Shown here piece by piece: positions 16,206 to 24,319 of a stretch of DNA of 64,000 nucleotides (positions are counted from its first letter, which is position 1; every line of letters begins with the position of its first letter). The DNA comes from Amycolatopsis keratiniphila subsp. keratiniphila. GTDB taxonomy: Bacteria > Actinomycetota > Actinomycetes > Mycobacteriales > Pseudonocardiaceae. Under the pieces are notes generated by a model that was not told the origin of the DNA, did no database searches, and saw only the letters and a list, made by a program, of their open reading frames with translations. The stretch is taken from NCBI RefSeq assembly GCF_001620365.2, contig NZ_LQMT02000022.1, positions 120,716 through 184,715 of the forward strand. The letters run 5' to 3'. A program made the position numbers and the translations under genes.

Positions 16206-17663
16206 ATGACCACCAACAAGGGTCAGATGACCGAGCAGGAGTACGTCAGCGGTCTCTCGCCCCAGGCCCGGGACCAGTACTACCAGGACAAGGCCAGCGG
16301 CGAGGCCGGCGACGGTCCGTTCGCCATCTTCCAGCGGCTGATCGCCCAGGGCAGGGCCCAGCAGCAGTCCGAAGACGTCGGGAACAAGACCGTCGACGAG
16401 CTGACCAAGAACAAGGACATCAAGTACGTCGAGGGGCTCGAGCCGCCGAACGGCGACTACCTCGGCTACGACCACGAGAAGCTCGAACAGTTCGTCAACA
16501 GCAACCTGAACGTCGAGCAGGTCTCCGAGGTCTCGACCGCGTACCACGAGATCCACAAGGCCTTCGACACCTTCTCGAGGACGATGGACCAGGCCGTCAC
16601 CGCCTCGCAGGGCACCTGGGAAGGTGACGCGGCGGGCAACGCGCAGGGTTACTTCAAGAGCCTCAGCAAGTGGTCCGAGACGAACTCGCAGAACGCCAAG
16701 CTCGCCTCCGAGACGATCTACGACCAGGGCACCGCGGCTTCCACCGTGAAGAACACGATGCCCAAGCCGATCCCCTTCAACTGGAAGGACGAGGTCGGGG
16801 GGTGGATGACGTCGAACCCGTTCAATCTCGGCGAGAACATCGACAAGTCCATCCAGAAGCAGAAGGACAGCCAGGAGGCCCACACCCAGGCGGCCTCCGC
16901 CATGAACAGCTACGACAAGGCCTTGTACGAGGCCGCGTCGAAGCAGCCGGCGTTCGCCGAGCCGCCGAAGTTCGGCGAGGGCGGCGGTGGCGGGATCGAC
17001 GATCCGGGCAGGCCGCAGCCGTACCAGGTCCCGCCCGGCTCGAACACGCCCGGCTCCAACAACCCCGGCAACACCTACATCCCGCCCGGCAACGGTGGCG
17101 GGGGCAGCGGTGGTGGCGGAGGCGGTGGCGGCGGCTACGGCTCCCAGCTGCCCGGCCCGGGCAGCACCACGGGGTCCGGCAGCCTCCCGTCGGGTACGAC
17201 GCCGTCCGGCTTCCAGAACAACCCGGCGCCGATCACCACGCCCGGCCCCAACAACAACGCGATGCCGATCAGCCCCATGCCGATGGCGCCGCCCATGATG
17301 GGCGGCGGCATGGGTGACTCGGACTACAACAGCCGGACCGGCCGCGGTGGCGGCGGAAGCGGGTTCGGCCCCGGCAGCGGCGCCGGTTCCACACCGGGTT
17401 CGGGTTCCGCGTCCGGCGCGGCCCGTCCGGGCGGTGTCGGTGCCGCCGAAGCGGCCGCCGGCCGAGGTATGGGCGGTCTCGGCGGTGGCGCCGCCGGTCG
17501 CGGTGGTCCGGGGATGGCAGGCGGCGGAATGGGCGGCCGCGGTCAGCAGTCGGACGGAGACGAGGACACCGAGCACCAGCGTCCGACGTACCTCGTCGAG
17601 GGCGACCCCGACGAGGTGTTCGGGACCGATATGCGCACCGCGCCGCCGGTCATCGGCGAATAG
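16206..17663 (+). CDS. PPE-like ESX substrate with Gly/Pro-rich tail (cassette A)
   Basis: 485 residues. Residues 1-265 are helical and contain the WxG turn (W138 in TWEGDAAGNA) expected of WXG100/PPE-like substrates. Residues ~270-455 are a Gly/Pro/Ser/Met-rich low-complexity tail. The last ~30 residues, RPTYLVEGDPDEVFG ... APPVIGE, match in plan the end of the cassette B protein (54902-56881), suggesting a conserved C-terminal function such as secretion or assembly. No N-terminal signal peptide, as expected for a type VII substrate. A strong bidirectional terminator follows. Confidence 0.78.
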   Translation: MTTNKGQMTEQEYVSGLSPQARDQYYQDKASGEAGDGPFAIFQRLIAQGRAQQQSEDVGNKTVDELTKNKDIKYVEGLEPPNGDYLGYDHEKLEQFVNSNLNVEQVSEVSTAYHEIHKAFDTFSRTMDQAVTASQGTWEGDAAGNAQGYFKSLSKWSETNSQNAKLASETIYDQGTAASTVKNTMPKPIPFNWKDEVGGWMTSNPFNLGENIDKSIQKQKDSQEAHTQAASAMNSYDKALYEAASKQPAFAEPPKFGEGGGGGIDDPGRPQPYQVPPGSNTPGSNNPGNTYIPPGNGGGGSGGGGGGGGGYGSQLPGPGSTTGSGSLPSGTTPSGFQNNPAPITTPGPNNNAMPISPMPMAPPMMGGGMGDSDYNSRTGRGGGGSGFGPGSGAGSTPGSGSASGAARPGGVGAAEAAAGRGMGGLGGGAAGRGGPGMAGGGMGGRGQQSDGDEDTEHQRPTYLVEGDPDEVFGTDMRTAPPVIGE

Positions 17664-17674
17664 ACGGACGAAAA

Positions 17675-17708
17675 AAGGGGGCCCCTCGCGCGAGCGAGGG
17701 GCCCCCTT
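17675..17708. terminator. Bidirectional terminator between cassette A and glfT1
   Basis: Perfect 15-base arms (AAGGGGGCCCCTCGC and its complement) with a GCGA tetraloop, preceded by AAAAAA and followed by TT. It lies between convergent genes and would serve both strands; on the minus strand the A-run reads as a U-run. Confidence 0.85.
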
Positions 17709-17718
17709 CACGTGGAGC

Positions 17719-18627
17719 TCAGTAGCGGTAGAACTTCTCCTTGCGGCCCTGGCGAACCAGCTTGAGCCACTGCAGGAAGGCCTTCGGATCCCGCTTCACA
17801 CCGACGAAGTACAGGCCGAACCGCACCACTTCGAGCGCGCCGATCTTGCGCATGCCCGGCTGCGACAGCAGGTAGCCGCGGTTGCGGTAGGTGTAGTAGC
17901 GCTTGACCTCGTTCTCCGGATCCTGCGCGTGGAACCGGCCGCCCAGCATCGGTTTGAACTCGTCCGAGCCGTCCGGGTGCAGGTACGCGGTCTTGAGCGA
18001 GGTGCCGAACGGCAGCCCGGAACGCACCAGACGCCGGTGCAGTTCGACCTCGTCGCCGCGGAAGAACAGCCGCAGATCCGGCACGCCGACGACGTCCAAA
18101 GTGGACGCCCGGAACAACGCGCCGTTCATCAGCGAGGCGATCCCCGGCAGGAAGTCGGCGCCCAGCTCCGACGACGAACGCTTCCAGGTCAGCCCGCGCC
18201 GCAACGGGAACGCGAGCTTGTCCGGCGCGTCGATGTTGGACACCACCGGGGAGATCTCGGCCAGGTTCCGCTTTTCGGCCTCGTCCAGCAGGATCGCGAG
18301 GACGTTCTCGTCGGCGGGACGGCCGTCGTCGTCGGCCAGCCAGATCCAGTCCGCGCCAAGGGAAAGCGCGTGCAACATGCCGAGCGCGAACCCGCCCGCG
18401 CCGCCGAGATTGCGGTGCGAAGGCAGGTACGTGAAGGGCAGCGGGTAGTTCTCGACGATGTCTCGCGCCGATTTGTCCGGCCCGTTGTCGACCACGACGA
18501 GATGGTCGACCGGCCGGGTCTGCGCGGCGATCACCTTGAGCGAGTCCGCGAGCAGTTCCCGTCGATGGCGCGTGACGACCACGCCGACGACCGCGCCTTC
18601 GGGTAACTGCCGGGTCTCGCTGGTCAT
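17719..18627 (-). CDS. glfT1: Galactofuranosyltransferase GlfT1 (initiating)
   Basis: Adds the first Galf residues to the decaprenyl-PP-GlcNAc-Rha linker before GlfT2 extends the chain. 302 residues, GT2 fold: GVVVTRHRRELLADSL at the start, VVVDNGPD, the metal site LADDDGRP, the NGALFRAS acceptor segment, and the RGDEVELHRR catalytic region. The start overlaps the wzt stop (ATGA at 18624-18627). The gene order wzm-wzt-glfT1 in one operon corresponds to mycobacterial Rv3781-Rv3783 with a small rearrangement. Confidence 0.94.
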   Translation of the reverse strand: MTSETRQLPEGAVVGVVVTRHRRELLADSLKVIAAQTRPVDHLVVVDNGPDKSARDIVENYPLPFTYLPSHRNLGGAGGFALGMLHALSLGADWIWLADDDGRPADENVLAILLDEAEKRNLAEISPVVSNIDAPDKLAFPLRRGLTWKRSSSELGADFLPGIASLMNGALFRASTLDVVGVPDLRLFFRGDEVELHRRLVRSGLPFGTSLKTAYLHPDGSDEFKPMLGGRFHAQDPENEVKRYYTYRNRGYLLSQPGMRKIGALEVVRFGLYFVGVKRDPKAFLQWLKLVRQGRKEKFYRY

Positions 18628-19448
18628 CCTTGGCCACCGTTCGTCGTCGCCACCGGCTCGGGTTCGATACCGAACCGCTCCAGCGTCTCCTTGCTCATGT
18701 TCTCGAACGGGTCGCGCCCCTTGTAGCCGGTGAGCACTTCGCGCAGCGAACCGCGCTGTTTGACGTGCCCCTCGTCCATCCAGATGGCGGAGTCGCAGAG
18801 CTCGAAGAGGAACTCGTCCGAGTGGCTGGCGAACACCAGGATGCCCGACCGCTTCACGAGGTCCTTGAGCCGGTCCTTCGCCTTGTTGAGGAACGCCGCG
18901 TCGACCGCGCCGATGCCCTCGTCGAGGATCAGGATCTCCGGGTCGATCGAGGTGACCACGCCCAGCGCCAGGCGCACCCGCATACCGGTCGAGTAGGTCC
19001 GCAGCGGCATCTGCAGGTAGTCGCCGAGTTCGGTGAACTCCGCGATGTCGTCGACGCGGGCTTCCATCTGCTTCGCGGTCATCCCGAGGAACAGGCCGCG
19101 GATGATGATGTTCTCCAGTCCGGAGATCTCCGGGTCCATGCCGATGCCGAGGTCGAAGACCGGCGCGATCTTGCCGGAGATCTTCGCCGAACCGCGGGTG
19201 GGCTCGTAGATCCCGGACAGCAGCCGCAGCAGCGTCGACTTGCCGGCGCCGTTGTGGCCGACGAGGCCGACCCGGTCGCCTTCGCGGAGCTGGAGGCTCA
19301 CGTCGTGCAGGGCTTCGATGATCGGCACCTTGCTCTCGGTGCCGATCTTGCCGCCGACCTTCCCCAGCACCTTCTTCTTCATGGAGCGGGTCTTCGCGTC
19401 GAAAATGGGGAAGTCGACGTAGGCGTTGTGCACATCAATGCTGACCAT
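18624..19448 (-). CDS. wzt: Galactan ABC exporter, ATP-binding subunit
   Basis: 274 residues. Walker A GHNGAGKSTLLRLLSG, an ABC signature of the YSTGMRVRLALG type, Walker B ILILDEGIGA and the switch histidine ASHSDEF are all present. It forms, with the permease encoded immediately upstream, the exporter that flips lipid-linked galactan across the membrane (Rv3781 counterpart). It has no extended C-terminal substrate-binding domain, unlike O-antigen Wzt proteins of the carbohydrate-binding type. Three bases separate it from wzm. Confidence 0.93.
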   Translation of the reverse strand: MVSIDVHNAYVDFPIFDAKTRSMKKKVLGKVGGKIGTESKVPIIEALHDVSLQLREGDRVGLVGHNGAGKSTLLRLLSGIYEPTRGSAKISGKIAPVFDLGIGMDPEISGLENIIIRGLFLGMTAKQMEARVDDIAEFTELGDYLQMPLRTYSTGMRVRLALGVVTSIDPEILILDEGIGAVDAAFLNKAKDRLKDLVKRSGILVFASHSDEFLFELCDSAIWMDEGHVKQRGSLREVLTGYKGRDPFENMSKETLERFGIEPEPVATTNGGQG

Positions 19449-19451
19449 CTG

Positions 19452-20396
19452 TCACACCCAATAAGAGACGCGGGAACGGTAATTGCGCATCGCGACCAGC
19501 GCGAGACCCCAGCCGACGACGGTGATGCCGAGCACCACGAACCAGCTGTTGATACTGACGGCCTGGCCGATCAGCGGCGCGCGCACGATCTGGATGAAGT
19601 GGAAGAGCGGGTTGGCGTAGACGAACGGCAGGGCCCCCGAAATGCCGTCACGGGCCCCACCCGCCATCAGCTGGTCGATCGGCCACACGATCGGCGTCAT
19701 GTAGAAGAGCAGCTGGATGAGCGAGTTGATCACCTGCGGGATGTCGCGGTAACGGGTGGAGATGATGCCCAGCAGCAGGGTGACCCAGCCGGCGTTCAGC
19801 GCGAGCACCAGGATTCCGGGAATCGCGCTCAGCGAGTACCAGCCGAGGCCGGGGTGGCACAGGACCTCGCCGACGCACGCGCCGCTCATGGCGTACGGCT
19901 GGTCGAGGCTGGTGAAGAAGATCGCGACCACGATCACGTAGACGATCAGGTTGTGCGCCAGCATCAGCGTCTGGCGCCAGACCGTCCGCAGCACGTACAC
20001 CGAAAGCGGCGCCGGAAGCTGTTTGATCAGCCCTTCGTTGGAGATGAAGGTCTCCATGCCCTCGGAAAGGCAGCCGCTGATGAAGCCCCAGATGATGAAC
20101 CCGGTGCTGATGTAGGGCAGGAACGTCGCCGTCGGCAGGTTGAACAACTGTGAGTACAGAAGTCCCAGGCCGAGCGCGATGATGCCCTGGCTGATGGTGA
20201 TCCAGAACGGGCCGATCACCGATCGGCGATAGCGCTGCTTGATGTCCTGCCAGCCGAGGTGTCCCCACAGCTCTTTGGCGGCGAAACCGGTCTTGATATC
20301 GGCGAACGCGCGCGAAAAGGTCTTGCTGTCCGAAATCGGCGGAACCGAGGTCGGCGCAGCACCGTCGGCGGCGTGAACCGTGCTGGTGGCATGCAC
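19452..20396 (-). CDS. wzm: Galactan ABC exporter, permease subunit
   Basis: A permease of the ABC-2 type with six transmembrane helices after an N-terminal cytosolic segment (ELWGHLGWQDIKQRYRRSVI, the amphipathic 'connecting' region of Wzm proteins). The GTG at 20396 gives 314 residues; the longer frame overlaps the divergent gene and is unlikely. The conserved NPLFHFIQIVRAPLIGQ segment near the C-terminus is typical. Works with wzt to export galactan (Rv3783 counterpart). It diverges from the GT29-like gene with ~115 bases between starts, marking the edge of the pseudaminic acid region. Confidence 0.9.
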   Translation of the reverse strand: MHATSTVHAADGAAPTSVPPISDSKTFSRAFADIKTGFAAKELWGHLGWQDIKQRYRRSVIGPFWITISQGIIALGLGLLYSQLFNLPTATFLPYISTGFIIWGFISGCLSEGMETFISNEGLIKQLPAPLSVYVLRTVWRQTLMLAHNLIVYVIVVAIFFTSLDQPYAMSGACVGEVLCHPGLGWYSLSAIPGILVLALNAGWVTLLLGIISTRYRDIPQVINSLIQLLFYMTPIVWPIDQLMAGGARDGISGALPFVYANPLFHFIQIVRAPLIGQAVSINSWFVVLGITVVGWGLALVAMRNYRSRVSYWV

Positions 20397-20511
20397 GGGA
20401 ACGAGGGTACCGATGGGGCCGATGATGCCTGGGGCGCCCCGTCCCGACCACGGAACGCTACCGTCGGATTCGAACCCGAACGCGGTGCGTGTGCTGGTAC
20501 TTTCTGCCCTC

Positions 20512-21171
20512 ATGACTGCTGCACTCGGCGACGCGAGCCTGATGGTCAATCTGCTCGCCGCATACGCCGACCGGCCGGAGCCCCGTTCGGTGGCCGTGGT
20601 CGGGAATCAGCCGCTTCCGCCGGACCCCCGGCGGGCGAAGGCCATCGACGCGTGTGACCTGGTGATCCGCGTCAACGGCTTCGTCGTGGACGAGCCGGGC
20701 GGCCCCGAAACGGTCGGCAGCCGGGTGCACGTCGTGGTGTTCAACCGCGCCGTCCGTGCCACCAAGCACGTCTTCCGTGACTATCGCAAGCGGCTCTACC
20801 TGCTGGTCGAGCCGGGCCGGATGCACTGGGAACCCGAAGACATCCCGGGCTGGTGGCCCGGTGACCTCGGCTACGTGCCGGTGCCGAACCGCGAGGTCGT
20901 CCTGCCGCTGTCCGACGCGCTCGGGCTGCCGAGCCGCGAAGAGGGCCTGTGGTCGACCACCGGGACGCTGGCCGCCTGGATCGCGCGCACGTCGTTCCCG
21001 CACGCCACGCTGGTCCTGTCCGGGTTCTCGTTCATCGACGACCCGGCCCAGACCCACTGGGAGCACGCCGCGGGCGACTCCTGCATCGTCGGACCCGAGC
21101 ACCGCATCGCCGCCGAGGGCAGGCTGCTGGACTCGTGGACGAAGACCGGCGAAACCGAACTCCTGCGCTGA
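20512..21171 (+). CDS. Sialyltransferase-like glycosyltransferase (GT29-type motifs)
   Basis: 219 residues with an arrangement that reads as the sialylmotifs. The L-like region (~26-78) has VAVVGN, AIDACDLVIRVNG and VGSRVHVVVFNRAV. The S-like region (147-174) has WSTTGTLAAWIA and LVLSGFSF. A short H182-W-E segment follows, then a VS-like H197-x4-E202 (HRIAAE). There is no signal anchor, so it is probably cytosolic. Because it heads a pseudaminic acid cluster, the natural inference is a CMP-pseudaminate transferase. No ribosome site is seen at ATG 20512; TACTTT at 20498-20503 suggests a leaderless transcript. The family call is from motif recall and needs a profile search. Confidence 0.65.
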   Translation: MTAALGDASLMVNLLAAYADRPEPRSVAVVGNQPLPPDPRRAKAIDACDLVIRVNGFVVDEPGGPETVGSRVHVVVFNRAVRATKHVFRDYRKRLYLLVEPGRMHWEPEDIPGWWPGDLGYVPVPNREVVLPLSDALGLPSREEGLWSTTGTLAAWIARTSFPHATLVLSGFSFIDDPAQTHWEHAAGDSCIVGPEHRIAAEGRLLDSWTKTGETELLR

Positions 21172-21206
21172 ACTCCCAGCCAGCCCATCCCGAGAAGGAA
21201 CACCCC

Positions 21207-21647
21207 ATGGCAGTGCAGAAACTCCGCAGCGGCGTGATCGGCCGGATCGCCCGGCTCATCGACTTCCGGATCGACGAGCGGCTTCGCGACCTCAACGGGC
21301 GCGTCAACGACCTCGAACACGCCACCGCGGACCACCGCCGACGGCTCGACGGCGCCGAGAGCGGCCTCGAACACGCCCGCGGCGACCTGCGCTGGACCCG
21401 CGCCGAGCTGGACCGCCTGATCCCGAGCGTCGCGGCACAGGAGGCCCAGCTGGAGGATCTGCGCGAGTCGCTGTCGCTGCCGGTGCACGCCGACAAGCCC
21501 GAGCTGGCCGAGGCGCGCAGCCTGATCCAGGAGATCCAGCGCCAGCACGCCCAGATCCGCGTCCGGCTCGCCGGGATCGCGCGGTACGAGGACCGGCTGC
21601 GCCGGATCGAAGACCGCCAGCGCGAAACCATCGAGCAGACGCAGTAA
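21207..21647 (+). CDS. Coiled-coil protein in the pseudaminic acid cluster
   Basis: 146 residues, very rich in Arg, Glu, Leu and Ala, with heptad-like spacing from ~15 to 146 (RVNDLEHATADHRRRLDGAE and onward). It starts at ATG 21207 after GAGAAGGAA. There is no membrane segment or signal peptide, though LRSGVIGRIARLIDFRIDER could form an amphipathic membrane-binding helix. Only three bases separate its stop from pseH, so it is co-transcribed. Function not recognised; similar coiled-coil proteins accompany some glycosyltransferases as organisers or length controls. Confidence 0.7.
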   Translation: MAVQKLRSGVIGRIARLIDFRIDERLRDLNGRVNDLEHATADHRRRLDGAESGLEHARGDLRWTRAELDRLIPSVAAQEAQLEDLRESLSLPVHADKPELAEARSLIQEIQRQHAQIRVRLAGIARYEDRLRRIEDRQRETIEQTQ

Positions 21648-21650
21648 TCC

Positions 21651-22103
21651 GTGCTGGCTCGCGAGGCCACGGAGGCCGACGCCGGGTTGCTGCTCGCCTG
21701 GCGGAACGACCCTCGTACCCGGCAGGCGTCCCGTTCGACCGCGGTGATCACGCTCGACGAGCATTCCGCGTGGCTGCGTGGGGTGCTGGCGTCGCCGGAC
21801 AGGGTGCTGTACGTCGTCGAACTCGACGAGATCCCGGTCGGCACCGTCAGGTTCGACCGCGAGGATGAGGGGGTCTGGGAGGTCAGCATCACTCTCGCGC
21901 CGGAAAGCCGGGGCCGTGGATTGTCGGCTTCGGTCCTGGCGGAGGGCGAGCGGGCCTTCACCGCCGGTCACCGGGTGCGGGTGGTGGTCGCGGCCGTGCA
22001 CCGGGACAACGCGGCGTCGGCCGCGCTCTTCGACCGGGCCGGCTACACCGAGACCGCGCCTGCCGTCGACGGTTTCCGGAAGCTGCGTAAGACTGTGTCC
22101 TGA
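21651..22103 (+). CDS. pseH: GNAT N-acetyltransferase, PseH-type
   Basis: 150 residues, GNAT fold: LLLAWRNDPRTRQASR at the start (the 'WRN' opening common to PseH and RimJ-like enzymes), EIPVGTVRFDR, and the acetyl-CoA loop APESRGRGLSASVL. In the pathway PseH acetylates UDP-4-amino-4,6-dideoxy-beta-L-AltNAc at N4. It starts at GTG 21651, three bases after the coiled-coil gene. Assignment to PseH and not to a general acetyltransferase rests mainly on the five other Pse enzymes around it. Confidence 0.8.
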   Translation: MLAREATEADAGLLLAWRNDPRTRQASRSTAVITLDEHSAWLRGVLASPDRVLYVVELDEIPVGTVRFDREDEGVWEVSITLAPESRGRGLSASVLAEGERAFTAGHRVRVVVAAVHRDNAASAALFDRAGYTETAPAVDGFRKLRKTVS

Positions 22104-22133
22104 CCAGACCGTCGTCAGGGAGGCGTTTCGTCC

Positions 22134-23189
22134 ATGTCAGCACAGGAAGTCCGGATCGGCGCGCACCGCATCGGGGCCGGGCATCCGCCGTTCGTCATCG
22201 CCGAAATGTCCGGTAACCACAACGGCGAACTCGCCAGGGCACTGGAGATCGTCGACGCGATCGCCGAAACCGGCGCGCAGGCGGTGAAACTGCAGACCTA
22301 CCGGCCGGACACCATCACGATCGACGTCGACGCCCCCGCCTTCCGGGTCAGCGACTCGCATTCGCTGTGGGGCGGCGAGAACCTCTACAAGCTCTACGAG
22401 CGCGCCCACACGCCGTGGGAATGGCACGAGCCGCTGTTCGAGCGCGCCCGCGCCCGTGGTCTGGAGATCTTCTCCAGCCCGTTCGACCCCACCGCCGTCG
22501 AACTGCTGGAGTCGCTCGACGCGCCCGCGTACAAGATCGCGTCGTCGGAGATCGTCGACCTGCCGCTGATCGAACTGTGCGCGAAAACCGGCAAGCCGCT
22601 GATCATCTCGACCGGGATGGCCAGCGTCGCCGAGATCGACGCGGCGGTCCGGACCGCGCGTGAGGCGGGCAACGACCGGCTGATCGTGCTCGGCTGCACC
22701 GCGAGCTACCCGGCGTCGCCGACCGAGAGCAACCTGCGTGGCCTGCCCGTCCTGGCCGGCGTGACCGGGACGCTCGTCGGCCTGTCCGACCACACGCCCG
22801 GCATCGGCGCCCCGCTCGCGGCCGTCGCGCTCGGTGCCGTCGCCATCGAGAAGCACGTCACGCTGGCCAGGAGCGACGGCGGTGTCGACTCGGAGTTCTC
22901 CCTGGAGCCCGCCGAACTGGCCGCGCTGGTCACCGAATCGCACCGCGCTTGGGAGGCGCTGGGCGCGGCGGTGATCGGGCCGCGCGAGAGCGAGAAGGAA
23001 GGCCTGCGGCTGCGGCGTTCCCTGTACGTCGTCGAAGACGTGCGTGCCGGGGACACGGTGACGCGGGAGAACGTCCGCTCGATCCGGCCCGCCGGCGGGC
23101 TGGCTCCCGCCGAGATCGTGAACGTGCTCGGCCGCACCTTCTCCTCCGATGTCCCGAAGGGCACCGCGCTCACCTGGGGCCTGATCTAG
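22134..23189 (+). CDS. pseI: Pseudaminic acid synthase (NeuB/PseI family)
   Basis: 351 residues. Condenses 6-deoxy-AltdiNAc with phosphoenolpyruvate to give pseudaminic acid. The NeuB signature is clear: FVIAEMSGNHNGELARALEI at about 20-39, VKLQTYRPDT, the FDPTAVELLE and KIASSEIVDLPLI segments, STGMAS, and GLSDHTPG. A C-terminal SAF/antifreeze-like domain (~285-351; RRSLYVVEDVRAGDTVTREN) closes the active site in the dimer. The start has a good CAGGGAGG site ten bases upstream. The stop codon overlaps that of the convergent pseC at CTAG (23186-23189). NeuB and PseI are hard to separate by sequence; the pathway context decides for Pse. Confidence 0.9.
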   Translation: MSAQEVRIGAHRIGAGHPPFVIAEMSGNHNGELARALEIVDAIAETGAQAVKLQTYRPDTITIDVDAPAFRVSDSHSLWGGENLYKLYERAHTPWEWHEPLFERARARGLEIFSSPFDPTAVELLESLDAPAYKIASSEIVDLPLIELCAKTGKPLIISTGMASVAEIDAAVRTAREAGNDRLIVLGCTASYPASPTESNLRGLPVLAGVTGTLVGLSDHTPGIGAPLAAVALGAVAIEKHVTLARSDGGVDSEFSLEPAELAALVTESHRAWEALGAAVIGPRESEKEGLRLRRSLYVVEDVRAGDTVTRENVRSIRPAGGLAPAEIVNVLGRTFSSDVPKGTALTWGLI

Positions 23190-24319
23190 CCGAAGAAGCC
23201 GTGGACCTCGTCGATGACGCGGTCCACGTCGGCGTCCGTCAGCGCCGGGAACAGCGGCAGTGAGAGCTCCTGGCTGTAGTACAGCTCCGCGTTCGGGCAC
23301 ATCCCGCGCTGGTATCCGAGGTCCTCGAACACCGGGTGCCAGTACGCGGGGATGTAGTTGACCTGCACGCCGATTCCCTTGGCGCGCAAGTGATCGAACA
23401 GCGCACGGCGGCGTCCTTCGAGGACTCGCAGCGGGTACAGGTGCCACACCGGATCCGCGCCTTCACGCACGGCGGGCGTCAGCACTCCGTCCAATGAGGA
23501 CAGTGTGGCGGTGTAGCGCGCGTGGATCTCCGCACGTCGTTTCTTGAACTCCGCGAGCCTGCGCAGCTGGCTGCTTCCCAGGGCGCACAACACATCCGGC
23601 AACCGGTAGTTCAGGCCGAACTCGTGCACCTCCTGATGCCAAGCGCCTTCGTCCGGATATCGCTGCGCCGCCTTGTCCCGCACCAGCCCGTGATTGCGGA
23701 ATCCGCGGGCGCGCGCCAGCAGCTCGTCCGAACCGGCGACCACCGCGCCGCCTTCGGCCGTGGTGAGGTTCTTGGTGGGGAAGAAGGAAAACGTCGTGAG
23801 GTCGGCGAGCGAGCCGACCGGCCTGCCCTGCCAGCTGCCGCCCACCGAATGCGCGGCGTCTTCCAGCAGCAGTGCGCCGTTGTCGTGCGCGATCCGGCCG
23901 AGCTCGTCCAGCTCGGCGGGGTGGCCGGCGTAGTCCACGGCCGCGACGACCTTGGTCCGCGTGGTGACGGTCGCCGAAGCCGCCGCCGGATCGAGGTTCC
24001 CGGTGTCGGCCTCGACATCGGCGAACACGACCTTGCCGCCGAGCAACGCCGCGGTCGCGGCAGTGGCGACGAACGTCATCGGAGACGTGACGACCTCGTC
24101 ACCGGGGCCGATCCCGGCCGCCGCGTACGCGACGTGCAACGCGGCTGTGCCCGAGGTGACGGCCACCGCCGGCGTGCCACCGGTGTGCTCGGCGAGATCC
24201 TCTTCGAAGCGCGTGACGGCGGGGCCGGTGGTCAGCCAGTCGCCGCGCAGTACCTCGGTGACGGCGGCGACGTCCTCGTCCGAAACGGACTGACGGCCGT
24301 AGGGCAGGAAGTCAGCCAT
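23186..24319 (-). CDS. pseC: UDP-4-amino-4,6-dideoxy-N-acetyl-beta-L-altrosamine transaminase
   Basis: 377-residue PLP enzyme of the DegT/DnrJ/EryC1 family. TSGTAALHVAYAAAGIGPGD binds the cofactor phosphate, D154 (LEDAAHS) contacts the pyridine nitrogen, and K183 (FFPTKNLTTAEGG) is the Schiff-base lysine. It installs the amino group at C4 of the PseB product. The ATG start overlaps the pseB stop by eight bases, so the two are translationally coupled in the usual PseB-PseC order. Confidence 0.9.
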   Translation of the reverse strand: MADFLPYGRQSVSDEDVAAVTEVLRGDWLTTGPAVTRFEEDLAEHTGGTPAVAVTSGTAALHVAYAAAGIGPGDEVVTSPMTFVATAATAALLGGKVVFADVEADTGNLDPAAASATVTTRTKVVAAVDYAGHPAELDELGRIAHDNGALLLEDAAHSVGGSWQGRPVGSLADLTTFSFFPTKNLTTAEGGAVVAGSDELLARARGFRNHGLVRDKAAQRYPDEGAWHQEVHEFGLNYRLPDVLCALGSSQLRRLAEFKKRRAEIHARYTATLSSLDGVLTPAVREGADPVWHLYPLRVLEGRRRALFDHLRAKGIGVQVNYIPAYWHPVFEDLGYQRGMCPNAELYYSQELSLPLFPALTDADVDRVIDEVHGFFG

